Of a DNA stretch of 64,000 nt, positions 1 to 12,634 are shown in pieces; the stretch's first letter is position 1; each line of letters starts with the position of its first letter. The notes under the pieces are model-generated. The model saw nothing but the letters and a program-made list of their open reading frames with translations. It had not been told where the DNA came from and did not search any database. Location of the stretch: contig NW_020194631.1 in the NCBI RefSeq assembly GCF_002865645.1, forward strand, positions 558,001-622,000, given 5' to 3'. The DNA is from Hyaloscypha bicolor E (Eukaryota; Ascomycota; Leotiomycetes; Helotiales; Hyaloscyphaceae). The position numbers were made by a program, and so were the translations under genes.

Positions 1-3000
1 TGGAATGAGAAGGACGGTCGTCAGTGAGTGGAAGTTTAAATCGCAAACCTAATATGGTAAGTTCGGCCATGTGAGCAATGACCAAATTGCGCATCTCCCT
101 GACTTCCAAATGCAGATATCATCGCCTGCAAGGACGATCGCTGTGATATTCACGGGCGTTCTGTTAAGGTCAAGGAAGATAGTTTGCCTGCCCGAGAGAA
201 CATCAAAGCGGGGATGGATATGGAACGTGGTCGATGAAGCACGAGCATGAAAGTGACCTGTGTTGAGCTTGCCGTCGGCTGCTCCGCTCCTCGCGAAATT
301 ACTTCGACCTTATCGATACAGTATCGAGAGCGGAGCAAGCCATCTCATCTCATCGTCTGGGGTATCGTTGTCGATTGTTGGCGGCGAAGCAGAGGTCCTG
401 GTGGTCAAGTCCAATTTTGGTGTTGGGAATGAAATGATTGTTCAGGCATTGATGGCTCATCTTGATTTGGAATGGGTGGATAATGCGCAGCGGTGAAGCC
501 GTCGGCTGTTGAACATTACGAGTTAGTGTTGGTCACTTGTTTGGCATGTTTGCTGGCGTCACATTACAACGTTTTGCGACCCGGGGTGCAACGACGAGGG
601 CAAGGCACAAGGCGGGCTGCCGGGGCATGGGGGATCAGGCATCCCAAGATTTGCGTCGGTCTCGTCCAGTCGCACTGGGACGGAGGAGGGGGTGTGATGA
701 AGTTAACTTAGCCCTATCTTCTCTTAATAGAGTAGTTTTGCAGCTTTCAAATATCGACTCGGTGATGTCCGATGAAAATAAAACGAGAAATGTCATATGA
801 CATGCAAGTGACTTGGCGACTTGCTGACATGGGCGATCGTGAAAGTGGTGGTTGAAGGTTGGCAAGGGAGTGCTTGTGCGGACGGACGGGCCGCTTGCGG
901 GAGACGAAGGTAAGTAAGGTTTCCCCCGTAGCGGTCGTGAAGCGGAGCGGGGCAGAAGTAGCGCAAGCGCTTCCAGAGATCAAAAGATCAATGCGCTTCA
1001 AAAAAGAACTTCAGACGCGCTCGATGATTGGCACGAATCCAGAAATTCCCGCCGCCGATTTTTCTCATTGGTTGCACTCCCAACATTTTATATGTGCCTC
1101 ACGTTGCAGACACGGGCTTCCCTTCTCGAAGAAGCAAACGCCACATTTGCAGGTAACGTGGGACGAGCCACTCTCCGGTCTCACTCGTGCTGGAGATGTG
1201 GACTCCCGCCGTGGTTGGGGAAGAGAAAAAGCAGGTACATTTCTGTTGCAGGCATTCTACAGGTGCGCAGCTAATTAATGAGAAACACGGTCCTGCTCAT
1301 TGTCGTGGTACAGAGTGCTGTTTCGTGGGACGAAACACCACCAGAGCTACCCCGCCATGGCCTTTGTGGTGGCCAGCAGAGGATCTTCGGCTTCGAGCTA
1401 TGACTTTCGTGCAGGCTATGTCGCACATCCCGAGATGTTGCAAGCATGAGCACGAGCATCCATACCACCCCCAGATAACGATAAAGACCGGGGCATATCC
1501 GAGAGGCATAAGAGCGAGCAATATCGAGATTCGAACAGGGCCCCACGGCCCCTCTCCTCGACCTGATCACAACGGCCGAGAGTTTCATGCAGCACCACCT
1601 GGCAGCAAGGACTCTGGTCACTCAATTATTGACAAGTTCTAAGTATTGGGCACCGGCTCGCGGTCTGACTGTGGGATTATCAAGCTGTGGGGGCTTGAGC
1701 ATGGAGGATTTGTGAACGCCACAGCCTGGAACCCCTCATCTCCAGTGTGGAGGGCGCTGAACGCCTCCGAGGCCGTATCACACCGGAACAGGACGCAGGC
1801 GTCTCCAATATGTGAGCGCATCTGAACGTTGTTCGCAGAGCCGTTTAGTTTTCGTCAGCTCGACAGCGTGGAACGATGCGGAGCTCGAGCTCGCGGTTGT
1901 TGTTCGCGGGACGGGCCAGATATATGTCGACATCGGATTACCACTCACAATGGCTTTGTTGACGCTGAGCCCTGGCTTTAGTACTTTTGGGGTCCTTTGT
2001 TAGCCCGCGACTCGACCGCAAATGCCCTCCTGATCCCTGCAGCAACTCCGTCTCCCATGGTGGTTGGCTAGGTCGGTGATTCCTCCTGCATGCGTTGTTG
2101 TTGCCACCAGCGAATGGGGGCGCAGATGTTCCTTTCTGCAAGAACGCCGCTAGTCGTGAGCGCTTTTGACTGGCTCCACGACCCTTCAACCTCTGCACAC
2201 CTCGCGCCAAAATCGACGTCCGAGAACGCAGAATGCTGTCGACCTCGAGCTGTTCCTTGCACCTTCTGCCAGCCCTTGGATGCCAAATACCCTCTCACAT
2301 CACGCTGCCAGCCTCGCCGACACTGGCGACGGCCAATTCTCCCCAGCCCCCGCCATTCGTCTGTCCATCTTTTCCACTTTCCCTCTTCGTGAGCGAGCTC
2401 CGCGTGTGACGAGCAGAGACTCAATGTCGAGTCCCAATAATGTGCCGAGCATGGTTACTTGCTCAGCACTCCATTGCCCTGATGGGTTCTCAGCCCATCT
2501 CGCATTGCACTTGAGCCACTCCGCATGGCTCTCGCCATGCTAGGCTTTTGTTAGTCGTGGCCTCCGCCAGGGTCTCCTTAAGCGGTATGCAGTGGCTGCT
2601 CTCATCCTGGCTTCTCGAGCTGTGAGTCGGTGCATCAAGATAAGCCGGACTGCATCCGCTCAAGATCCCATGCTTCGGCTGGAGATGCGTATCTAATTGT
2701 GTCTCCGGATCGTCCACTGACAGCTCGTAGCACTCCCATTAGGCGCCTTGCTCTTACAAACGTCGTCGGACTGATGAAGCCATATACCGTCCCTTGAGAC
2801 CGCTCCTCCAGTCTTTTCCTCCATAAACGTGTGGGATCTTCGTTTGGCTCCCTTGGCCCCCAACACAAGCGCCAAACTCTTATTGCTTGCGTTTCTGTTG
2901 GGTCCAGACGCCCACGAGGCGACAACCGTTCGACTTGGTCCTTGTCCCGTAACTTCCACGAGGTCCCGTGCTAGTGCAATTATTCTCCTCTGTTGTACTC

Positions 3001-3420
3001 CAACGTTCCTCTCCTTCCTTCCTCTCGAGCATTGTACAGAGATAGAAAAAAGGTGCACACAGGCACGCATTACGGCTGTTCACGGTGGCACGACAGGCGC
3101 AAGCCCTCCACCGGCACTCCCAGATATAAAACCGACGTTGGGCATCCGGGAACTCCATGTGATAACTGAGAAGAATTGGGCGTGGACTGTGATCTGCCCT
3201 GTACGACAGGACACAACCGCTCGTGGGGCGGTAGGAGGCCTCAGAATCGTGTAAGTGATCTTCCCATTATCCAGTATAGAAATCAGATCGGGGTGTCCAG
3301 AGCACAGGTCCCGGTGGAATTTCTGTAGCTACCCTTTTGGAACATGCACGTATGCGACCATCCGACTAACGATTCCGCTGTTCGTATGTAGATAACGAGA
3401 ACGAGGTCATCATTGTCGAC
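1..3420. other. Gene-free upstream stretch
   Basis: No gene can be supported here. Open frames up to about 150 codons occur on both strands, but they overlap one another, lack recognisable domains and have no consistent splice-linked extensions, as expected for moderately GC-rich non-coding DNA. The right end probably contains the promoter and 5' leader of the WD40 gene that follows, including a likely leader intron. I see no tRNA, tandem array or transposon end. Confidence 0.5.
3251..3391 (+). other. Putative 5' UTR intron of the WD40/TPR gene
   Basis: A GTAAGT donor at 3251 is followed by a CTAAC branch-point motif at 3365-3369 and a TAG acceptor ending at 3391, 29 nt before the start codon. 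The upstream exon hits a stop in the coding frame (3232-3234) with no intervening ATG, so the intron would lie in the leader and not extend the protein. This is inferred from splice signals only. Confidence 0.5.
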
Positions 3421-6400
3421 ATGTCTGCCAGATCCGCCGGACAGTTGTCGAGGCATCGATCACTATCGATGAGCTCTGGGCACTCTTCAAAGGGGAAATC
3501 AAGATTAGCTACGCTATCGGAAATAATGCCTTCTCCCCCGACAGAGATCACGCGCGATTTTGATCCATGTGCTGCTACGGCCTCGATGTTCTTATATGCG
3601 CAAGGCAATTCGGTTGTCTGCGCACATCATGATACATTGACAATCGAACGGCGGTTTTCCAGGCATACGGAGGAGATTCAGTTACTAGCAGTGGATACAG
3701 TCAGCGAAAGAGGTGCTGGACGTTTAGTTGTGAGCTACGATGTTGGGCAGACCGCCATTGTGTGGGATTGTATGACGGGAGACGAACTGGCAAGGTTTGC
3801 CTCTTATGAAAACCTCACTGTGGCAGCCTGGATGCGGAATGGAAATGTTGCTTTTGGTAAGATTGAAAATCCCTTTGAATCTCTCTCAATGCTCAATTTG
3901 TCTACAGGAAATGCCCAAGGAAATGTGATTTTGTTCGAGCCGACAACATCAGAGCACATTTCTGCGAGAACAATAGATCAAATACCGATTACCGCTTTAG
4001 CCCCGGCAGCGGACTGTAGAACATATGCCCTTGGGTATCTGACAAGTCTTTTCATTCAAATCCTTGTACTAATTGCCTGCTAGGTTTTCCAATGGATCTC
4101 TCCTTATTGCGGCACTGCAGCCAAGATTTACAATTCTCCACAATCTGACCACCTCAAGAGGACCCTCTCCAATCGTAACACTAGCGTGGCATGCCTCCTC
4201 ATCACGCCAGAAATCAGATATGTTGGCAACGCAGACGAATGACGGAGACCTCCGAGTTTGGAGCATTGCAAAATCGCCCACCAGTTCCGACACAGCAAAA
4301 ATCGTGAGGGTCTTGAAACGGACAGAGAATTATTCGACTGGTCCGAATTGGTTGGGGTGGTCAAAAAATGGTCGCATACTGCAATTTTCTGAGGGGTACG
4401 TGATCGCTCCTTTCACACTTGCATGAATCAACGCGCGCGCTTAGCAAGAACTTTCGCTGACACAGCCTCAACAATAGCGAAACAGTGTCCTGGGATGTAC
4501 GGACAAAGCATGTTACCTATGAGGCTGTTCCAACTCTTGAACACGTCAGGGGTCTTGCCGTTTACGGCCCCGGCGCGACCCTCTTCACATTAGGGCACAG
4601 CAACTCATTACAGCAGTTCGACCTAAATTCGCCTCCTCAGTTGGTGGCGAATGTACAGCATCCAACCAATCTATTCCCCCCCTCGCCACCCGTTTCCATC
4701 GAGGAGCAGAAGAAGCAGACTTCCACGGCGGCTACAGGCGGTGCGGACACTACAGTGCCGATCAATATCGAAAGTATATCCGAGAGCGATGAGGATCATA
4801 TGTCTCCTCTTGCTAGAATTGCGAGAGAAATGGACAAACTTGAGCACGAGAGGCAAGAGATCGATCGCTCTGACACCCTCAGCCCAGTGTCTTCCAGGAG
4901 CCTTGCGTCGACAACTTCGCGGTCCTCCGCGGGGTCGCGACAGCACTACGAACACAGGAAGCACTCTTCTGCGATGTCACGTGGCCTCAGTGATGGGACC
5001 ACAATGTCGATCGGTTCCTCGGTCCATTCTGGTCGAGAGCCCTCCTTTGTTTCAAGTCGGGACAGCCTCTCCATGAGTAGTCTCAGCTCTGCGTCCAATG
5101 CATCGAATAGATCTCGTCCAAGAGGATCTCGCTTAAAACAGGAGGTTTTACGAAGTCCGGACGACGCCAAAATTGTGGACCTATTCAAATTTACCAAGGC
5201 AAGGCTGACAGACATCCCTTACCGCCACCCACAAGTCTTGGATAATACGCACCTCACAAACCATGATCTGCGCCGGCAGATGCTCAGCACCATTTTCGGC
5301 TGGAACGGCGAGGCAGAAGCATTGATCCAGGACGAAATGACTCGACATCCGTTAGGGTCACCAACCCGAGTGCTTCTGGCTAAATGGCTGGGAGATATTG
5401 ATACTGATATCATGGCCTCAAGCTCACAATCTATGACATCGTCGGACTGGATGCTTCTGGCTTTGAGTGGAATCGGTGGTCATGCCTCACAGGCAAAGGT
5501 TGCTCGAGCCTATGTGCAACGATTGCTCGAGAAAGGAGATGTTCACACTGCTGCAACCATCATGATCGGTATGGGAGACCAAAACGATGCCATTGAGATC
5601 TACGTATCGCACAAAAGATACATGGAGGCCTTGATCTTGACCTGTCTGGTTTTCCCGTCCGACTGGCAAAGGCAAGCCGAATTGATCCGGAAGTGGGGGG
5701 AGTGGGCTGTGCAACATAGCCAACAGCAGTTAGCTATAAGGTGTTTCTCCTGCACAGGCTCTGAATCTTCTGAGCCTTGGGTTTCACCTACCGCCCAAGC
5801 TGCTACGTTTTCTCAGCTTCAAAGCCAAAGCATTCCGGAAATCTTGAGTCCGCCGTTGTCCTCGCCAGGATCCAGAGGTCCTCAACGTAGCATTGCTAAA
5901 ACCTCTGCTTTAAAGCTCATCACCTCTTTCGGTGATAAGGCCGGAAAGTCCAAGTTTTTCGGATTCGGCGAAGATGATCGGACTCCTATCGGTGGTGGAG
6001 GCGTAACACCTATCGCTGAATCGGCTCTTTCACCTTCAGGTAGCGACCATGTCCATACTGCGTTCCTCAGACCAGGTCCTCGCAGTGCCTATAACACCCC
6101 TCAATCTGCTCGAACCGCGACACCTGGTGGCTTCACCCGGCATAGACTTCCTTCTATCGGCGAAATGCCCACCGACGTCATTCCCCATAGAAAACTGAAT
6201 TCAGCGAAATTGCCTACCCCAGTGGATTCTGGATCGGACAAGGAGAAAAATAATCGTCTAGGTAAAGCTCATGAACGAAACTCATCGATCCCTGACTCCA
6301 CGCTACTCAACCATCCTACGCATAATCCACCAGGAAGAGCTGCAACAGCAAGCCCGATGATGCAGAAAGCAAGGCAAAACATCACCCATCCCCTCCCGTC

Positions 6401-8903
6401 ACCGTCCCCAGAGTCTTTCACAGCTGGCAAACAGAATGCGCGTACAAGAAACGGCTCTCGCGATCGCAAGCCTGATGGTCTTCAAATTACCTGGCCCCCT
6501 ATCGAGGCAATCATTAGCGGCAACTACATGACGACTTCACCAGATACATCAGTCACATCGTCAAAAACACGGGGCCCACGATCCGCTACCGGCTCGTCAT
6601 CCACAGGAGGCGTTGCCAGAAGCCCTCTCAATAGTGAGCGGAGCTACAAGAGTATTGGCAGAGAAAGTCCTGTCGTGACTGGCAGAAGCCTGGATCAATT
6701 CATTAGCAGCTTGGAATCTGCACACTACCATGCTGAGAAGCAGAAGAAACAATCTACCCGTGATAGACACGACAGGTCAGGCCGAACTCGTAGTGCCTCT
6801 CGAAAGGCCAAATCTCGAGAAAATTCAGAGGACCGAGGACGATCCGCAGCTCGCTACGTCAAACCCGCAAAACGCTCACCAACATCGCCCATTCCAATGT
6901 CTCCAGAAGACCTCAGAGAACTTGGTGCGTCAGGCTATGGAGATGAAGGGATGACATCACCTGATGAAGCCAGAGTGAGCCATGTCAAGGCCAAGTCCTC
7001 AAAGCCTTCTAGCAGGGTCCGCCGCTCGTCCCCTGAACCTGTCGGTCAATCTCGAGTCACCGTCAAGCCCTCAAGTCGTGTCTCGAGCCGCAATGCTAGC
7101 CGCCGACCTAGCCCGGACACTCGCCTTGCAATGATTGACACCAAAAGAGGCAGGAGTAAAGGACGCGAAGGTTCTATAATGCGGTCGCCCTCGTCTCCTT
7201 TGCCAATGTCTCCTCAGATGAAGTTCTACCAGGAAGTTGATGACGAAGAATTGAAGCAAGTTCACGCAGCTCGGGTCAAGACTCGGCAACGAAGTACCAG
7301 CCGACTCAGAGAGCGTGGAGAACGAGGATCGAGTGCTGTCCGTGATGTATCTCCCGATAGGAGACGCCGTGACAGATCCACTAGCGTACGGCCTGGTGAG
7401 CGCGGTAGTAGCAAAGCTAGGAAGGACACCTCGCCCAATGGCAAGCGGGAGCGTCCACCTCATACTCGAGCGTTTTCAGACAACAAGGCTGGCGATCTCG
7501 CCCAAATAAAAGATGAGCGCACACTCAAGAAGGAACAAGCTGCCCGTGAGCTTGAGGAAAGGAGAAAGTCACTCGCTCGGCGACCCTCGGTCCCTCCCAT
7601 CGTGCATCCAGAGGAGCTTGTGATTCTATCACCAACGCAATACAAGCCTCCGGAGTTTCCTCAAAAGTTGCCATCTAGTGCTGCTGTACGACAGCAGCCT
7701 CCTTCACGGCCCCAAACGGCTTCACCAGGTCCTCTTCAGACGTCTTCATCTTATCTCAAGGAGTCAAATGCAGCTGCTGCCGCACAGATCGGTTTACCGG
7801 CAACACCAAGAGCCATGAGACATCCAAAGTACGATCCTGATGGAAGAGACATCCCAGAAGTTCCCCAGATTCCGGAGAAATATGATCTTGGTCAACCGCC
7901 GCCTTCCTGGGGTAGCTTGAATGCCATGTCTTACAACAATGCATTTGAGAATCTCGCACCACTGCCAAAGACAACGTATCAAGCATCCCCTCGTCGTGTC
8001 CCACCGCCTCCGCGGTCAGCGTCTGCTCCGATCCCAGATGACCCACCAATGTCACCGCATCCGCTTCCAGCTGGGTTGCCAATGCACCCAGCTTTTCAAG
8101 CCTCTCTGCCACCTAGCAGCAGAAGGAAGACACAAGATTTGACTGTCCGAAGTCCATTGGGTTCCCCAAGAAAGATTACTCCCGGAGAATGTCAGCCTGG
8201 AACCCTTGGTTACGAAATCCGAAACAACAGCCCAGTTTATACAGCTCCATCTCCTACCATCATGCATGGCATCGACGAGACCATTGAAGCAAGCTCGCAG
8301 CCCATCAATCCCCACAACGACAATCTCACCCCGCCACCCCCTCCTCCTCCACCCGCACCTCCGATTCTCAAAGAGTTGCAACACTTAGCGAAGCCTCCTC
8401 CCCCGCCGCCAGCTCCTTTGGCACCATTATATGGTCATGGCGATAACACACACTCCATGATCTCCGGAGTATCGACAACGTCAGGCCTCATCGAGATTGT
8501 GATGGACGAGGAAGTAAATAACACAAGTGCCCCAATGACGGCCATTGACGAAACCCTTCCACAGCAGCTTCCAGCACGTAACTCCTCAATCAGCCAGAGT
8601 AGTGGTCACACCCGTGGCCGCAGTGAAAATGACAACAGTCTCACGGGGCGATTTTCTCGCGCTGCGGAGCGCCTTCGAAGTGCCAGTCGTGGGAGAAATA
8701 CATCACCACTTCTGGAGCGAGGTGCCCCCAAGAGCCCGCCACAAGCACAGGATACCAGCCCATACGAGAGTATCCAACCTTGGGGCCCTGCAAAGAACTC
8801 CAACACCTCCCCGCAAATGTCAAGCGGTGCTCTTATGGCCACAGTTGAGAGGCATCCACGAGAAGTCAGGGCCGCAATGGAGATGGAGGGAGGGATGATC
8901 TAA
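3421..8903 (+). CDS. Large WD40 / Gemin5-type TPR protein with long disordered tail
   Basis: Exons 3421-3856, 3908-4034, 4084-4395 and 4478-8903 give 1766 residues. The first intron is 51 nt, in frame and without stops; it is inferred because removing it gives a continuous AFGNAQGN strand that fits the conserved fungal family. Residues about 20-390 look like a WD40 propeller, with DGDLRVW and VSWDVR repeat ends. Residues about 525-730 form a helical TPR-like region resembling the one after the propeller in Gemin5-type proteins (KGDVHTAATIM, GDQNDAIEIYVSHKRYMEAL). The remaining roughly 1000 residues are Ser/Pro/Arg-rich with many SPxxR and RSxS sites and two polyproline runs near residues 1576-1610. 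A Pezizomycotina-conserved protein of this layout exists, but its function is unknown to me. An RNP- or trafficking-scaffold role is inference. Confidence 0.85.
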
Positions 8904-10126
8904 TCATCTTTCATCCTCTCATTCTCAACAACTTTGCATACAAATAACCGGCGTCAATATTTATTCTGTTTCATTCATTCGATACCCTTTATTCTCTTCG
9001 CTCGACGTCTCGAGTCGATTATTGCATTCTTGAACGTGAAGACTGGGACACGTGGAACAGCTTTCAGGCTACGATTTATGATTTTGATTTCAGGGGTATT
9101 GAGATTCTATTCTTCGATGTATTCTACTTCTTACTATCCTTGACCTATATTATATGATGGCGCATTGTTTTGGCTCTTAGCCTCTTTTTGAGCTTGTTCT
9201 TGGGCGGCATGAGTTTTGGCATGAAGGGGTTTGTGATGAAAGGCAGGAACGGTGGAATGGAGACGGCGGATTGAGGGCGAAGGACGAGGGTTGGGGTTTG
9301 GCTGACGAAAGAACCTTGTTATAATATGTGCAAATGGGACTGGAAAGAAAACCAAAGATGGAAAAAGTTCCTTATATTTCTTGCCTCACGGCTGGCTCTT
9401 TGATAGTTCGATCGATTAATGACAAACCTCTTTACACCCAGAGGGAGAGCAGTGTTGGAAGTGTGTTGTTCATGCATGAAATAAATTCTCCGAGATAATT
9501 ATTTTTGTCTTCTAAATTTAGAAGTTCTAATTTGTTCAAGGAGCGGGCGCTTGTAACTGTCACGTGCGTTACTGGTTCTTTTTTTAGTGCTTGTTTTCAC
9601 TCGGTAGTATGGATTCAAATAAGCGATTTTTCACTTGGCTGTGATGGTCATAAGTGTGGAAGACTTCAACACCCCAGATTTCTCCACCCATTACGTTCGC
9701 AAGAACACCACCAACAGTGCCCAGTTCGAACATGGCGGTGGTTCCCCACTCGCATAGGTAACTTGCGATGCTGGTGGGACCTTAAGCAATGAAGAACATT
9801 TCTTGAGGGAGGCTTCACTCTGCAGAGAGATCTTCACCGTGGTGTGGCGGCATTGGATTACACTTGTCGCGTGGTTTGGGTGTTGAGCCTAGGTTGAGCG
9901 TCAACCACATCTTTTTTTGCACTTTCCTTTTGGTTCCTTGAGCAGCTTTGAGAGGTTGCGAAGCGAGTTTAAGCGAGTGGTGACCTCATGACTTCGAGAC
10001 AATCTCGCGTCGCGCCCTTTGCTTGACGCGTCTCGAACTTCAGCTTCCATCCTTCGTGGTCTCCTTCTTGCCTTGCCACTGCACATTACATCAACACTTT
10101 ACACAGCTGGAGGTGGAAGCGCATGA
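8904..10126. other. Intergenic region
   Basis: About 1.2 kb between two plus-strand genes. It is AT-richer than the flanking genes and presumably holds the 3' UTR and terminator of the WD40 gene and the promoter of the alkyltransferase fusion. A 95-codon open frame near 9505-9792 has no recognisable domain and no homologous splice continuation. I see nothing else. Confidence 0.5.
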
Positions 10127-11103
10127 ATGCTGTCTGAAATTCACACGCAAGAGCCAATTATGGCCCCACCAGACTCCGAGCTGGGTCGGCTCCAAGAAGA
10201 GTGGAAGGAGATGTTCCAGAAAACACTTCCCGGTGCAGCGACATCCAAAACTTCATCTGAAGTAATTCAATCCCTCTTTCTCATGTTCCCTGTCGAGCGT
10301 TCCAGAACTTGTTGTCTGACATCGTCGAGTTCAAATGGCCAGTGCATGTAGATCACTGCTTTGCGCGCATCATCCTTGACTCCACGGTTGGCATTGATAC
10401 ACCTTGGATGGAAAAGATCAAGAGTCCTGCATACAAGAATATGTCCAGAGAACAACTGGAGAGTAGCATTGAGTTGGGAAGGAAGATCTTGGATGGAGAG
10501 GCCGATCTTGTGGAGCTCGATAATCGGAGTTTGAGGTTGAGAGGCAAAGAGGAGAAGGCTAGTGGGAAGGCGAGTGGTAAAATTGACGGGGTCAGTTTTG
10601 CAAAGAGAAAGAGAGAAGTGGATGATGGGGAGAAGGAGGTGAAAAAGAAAAAATCGCCACCTCGAGCCTGGGAACCATCAGATCAGACGAAATCAGGTCA
10701 ACATCCCGAAAAGCCGTTGGACAAGAAAGAGAAGGAAGATTTCACACTATGGCTCAAGAAGATCGCTCTATCCGAAAAGTCGTCCTTCCAGAAGAAAGTC
10801 CTCACAGTTTTATGTCAAGTTCCTCGAGGCAGATACACAACCTACGCCGCCATCTCAAAGTACCTATCTTCGTCACCTCGAGCTGTTGGCAATGCCTTGA
10901 GAAACAATCCTTTCGCACCCCATGTTCCTTGCCATAGAGTCTTGGCAAGTGGAGGTGGATTGGGAGGTTTCCATGGTAGTTGGGGTCGGAATGGAAAAGA
11001 GGGGTTGCACGATGAGAAGAAGAGGAAGTTGTTGAGAGAGGAGGGCGTGAAATTTGATGGGAAAGGAAAGGTTGTTGGGTCGCCCTGGGAGAGGTTTAGT
11101 TGA
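10127..11103 (+). CDS. Fungal N-domain fused to O6-alkylguanine-DNA alkyltransferase (MGMT)
   Basis: Exons 10127-10261 and 10306-11103 give 310 residues; the 44-nt intron ends in CCAG. The start could also be the in-frame ATG at 10160. The C-terminal third is an unmistakable methylated-DNA-protein-cysteine methyltransferase: VPRGRYTTYAAI, the DNA-binding helix RAVGNALRNNP, the active-site PCHRV whose Cys accepts the alkyl group, then GGLGGFHGSWG. It should repair O6-methylguanine by single-turnover transfer in the nucleus. Residues about 46-130 (KWPVHVDHCFARIILD ... SLRLRGK) are a conserved fungal module that I recall as a stand-alone uncharacterised protein. A Lys/Glu-rich linker joins the two with no intron or stop. 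Fusion is seen directly; its meaning is unknown. Confidence 0.9.
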
Positions 11104-11614
11104 AATGGAATGTCTGAACAAGAGGTCATTCGGAAAGTCGACATACATCATCCTCCCGGTCTTCCACGAACATGTGAGTTGTAAGTTGGAGTTGCTCCAT
11201 TCACACCATTTGGAGACACAGCTGGAGATTAGCATCAGGTCTGGGACTAATCATCCGTGTTAGTTAACTTACTATGTTGTTAGTACTTGTTACTTGTAAC
11301 AGTGTTTGAGATTTGGAATTCAGGGGGTCAAGCGTCGTTGAGCTCGCTGCAACAGCTCAAAGCCACACGCAGGTCCCACTTCACCTTTTGGTAACAAAGC
11401 TCCATCAAAATAGGCCACTTAGAAATCATCTCTTCCTCTTTACTTTATTCGTAATACTCAATCTCAAACCCATCCCAAACCCATTTCAAAAATCGCACGT
11501 GATATTGAAGCCTCAGGCATAAATAATATCTCCTTTGGCGTGATTCGCAAATCCGACTTCAACCCAAGCTCAGCACTCCTTCAATTCCCCCTCGTTGAGC
11601 CAATCCTTTCCACA
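11104..11614. other. Intergenic region between alkyltransferase and bL33m genes
   Basis: About 510 nt holding the alkyltransferase 3' end and the bL33m promoter. Short open frames here have no recognisable content. Confidence 0.5.
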
Positions 11615-12069
11615 ATGGCGAAAAAAGGTAACCACTTCTCACCCCGCCCTGGAATTCCTCTTCAGATGAATACTAACCACTTCCAACAGCCAAGTCCCGC
11701 ACAATCGCCGTGCGCCTCGTCTCCATGGCTCTGACAGGATACTACAAGACCCTCATACGACCGCGCACACACAGACCTTTGAGCATGCTGAAATACGATC
11801 CCGTCGGTACGTCTAAATACGTTGATATGTCAATTCTGGCCTGGGGAGCTTCGTGAGAAGATTCGCAGCTTGATGGGACGTCAAAACAATATTTTGGAAG
11901 CGGATGCTGCAACGCGCCTTGGTTGCGAGTTTGACTGCTCAGTGTGCACCCCAAATGATGGCTTGAAGAGTCACGAGACAAATAGAAGTCGAGAGCTTTA
12001 TACTGATTTTGACTCTTTATAGTGCGAAAGAAGGTCCTTTTCCTCGAACAGAAGCGTGGTGGACGGTAA
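11615..12069 (+). CDS. mrpl39: Mitochondrial large-subunit ribosomal protein bL33m
   Basis: Three exons (11615-11627, 11690-11806, 12023-12069) encode 58 residues; each exon is too short for a simple ORF scan. The first intron has a perfect TACTAAC branch and CAG acceptor, the second (216 nt) a TACTGAT branch and TAG acceptor. The product starts [18 protein letters not shown], continues with a TGYYKT segment, [18 protein letters not shown] and a GGR end, matching bacterial L33 and yeast Mrpl39 in length and in the KYDP...RKKVLF core. It is a structural component of the mitoribosome large subunit. The symbol follows the yeast name. Confidence 0.9.
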
Positions 12070-12634
12070 CACTTGGGATACTTCTCATACGAAAAGATTT
12101 TACTATGGGGGACGCCGTTCAAATTTAGCATGTGCATCGGTAATTCTGACACGGTGGCGTCTATAGAGTCACCTCCAATTTTGTGGGTTCTACGTTGGAA
12201 CAGGTGTATATTATGGAGCGTGCATGGGATGGCGTTCGGGAAGACAAACAGGTGCAGAATTATGGGACTAAGAGACTCTTATTGCAAGGAAATTGCTACA
12301 TCTCGTATAAGTATGCTGTCCCGAAGTAGATGGGAACTCAGAGCAAACACCTCGTGTGTTACAGCTAAAGCAAAATGTCCCTCCCAAAATTAACATTCAT
12401 CTCCGCAAGCAAGTCTACCAATTTTCGATACTTGGCTTCATCGTCAAGCCTGACGTCTCATAAGCCATTTCGAGCAATACGATTCTGCTTCAACAAAATT
12501 CTCGGCAAATAGCCCATGGCGCAAATAGAAAGCTCAAGTGAGCCACAACGAAAAGTGATGCTTGGTATTCCTTATCCTTGTCGCGCTGAAGAGAGCACGA
12601 TGATTGATGGCAGTCTGTCGTTTGGTACAGATAC
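12070..12634. other. Intergenic region between convergent genes
   Basis: About 560 nt between the bL33m 3' end and the 3' end of the minus-strand coiled-coil gene. Open frames of 60-106 codons have no recognisable content. Presumably 3' UTRs and terminators. Confidence 0.5.

Noticed and set aside
859..2543. Several overlapping 90-150 codon ORFs on both strands in the first 3 kb
   Set aside because: They overlap in all frames, have no recognisable motif, and do not connect by splice sites to anything. Likely chance in stop-poor DNA.
2829..3254. 141-codon plus-strand ORF just before the WD40 gene
   Set aside because: It is in a different frame from the WD40 start, and the putative leader intron begins inside it. 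No family likeness.
9505..9792. 95-codon ORF between the WD40 and alkyltransferase genes
   Set aside because: No domain, no start context and no continuation.
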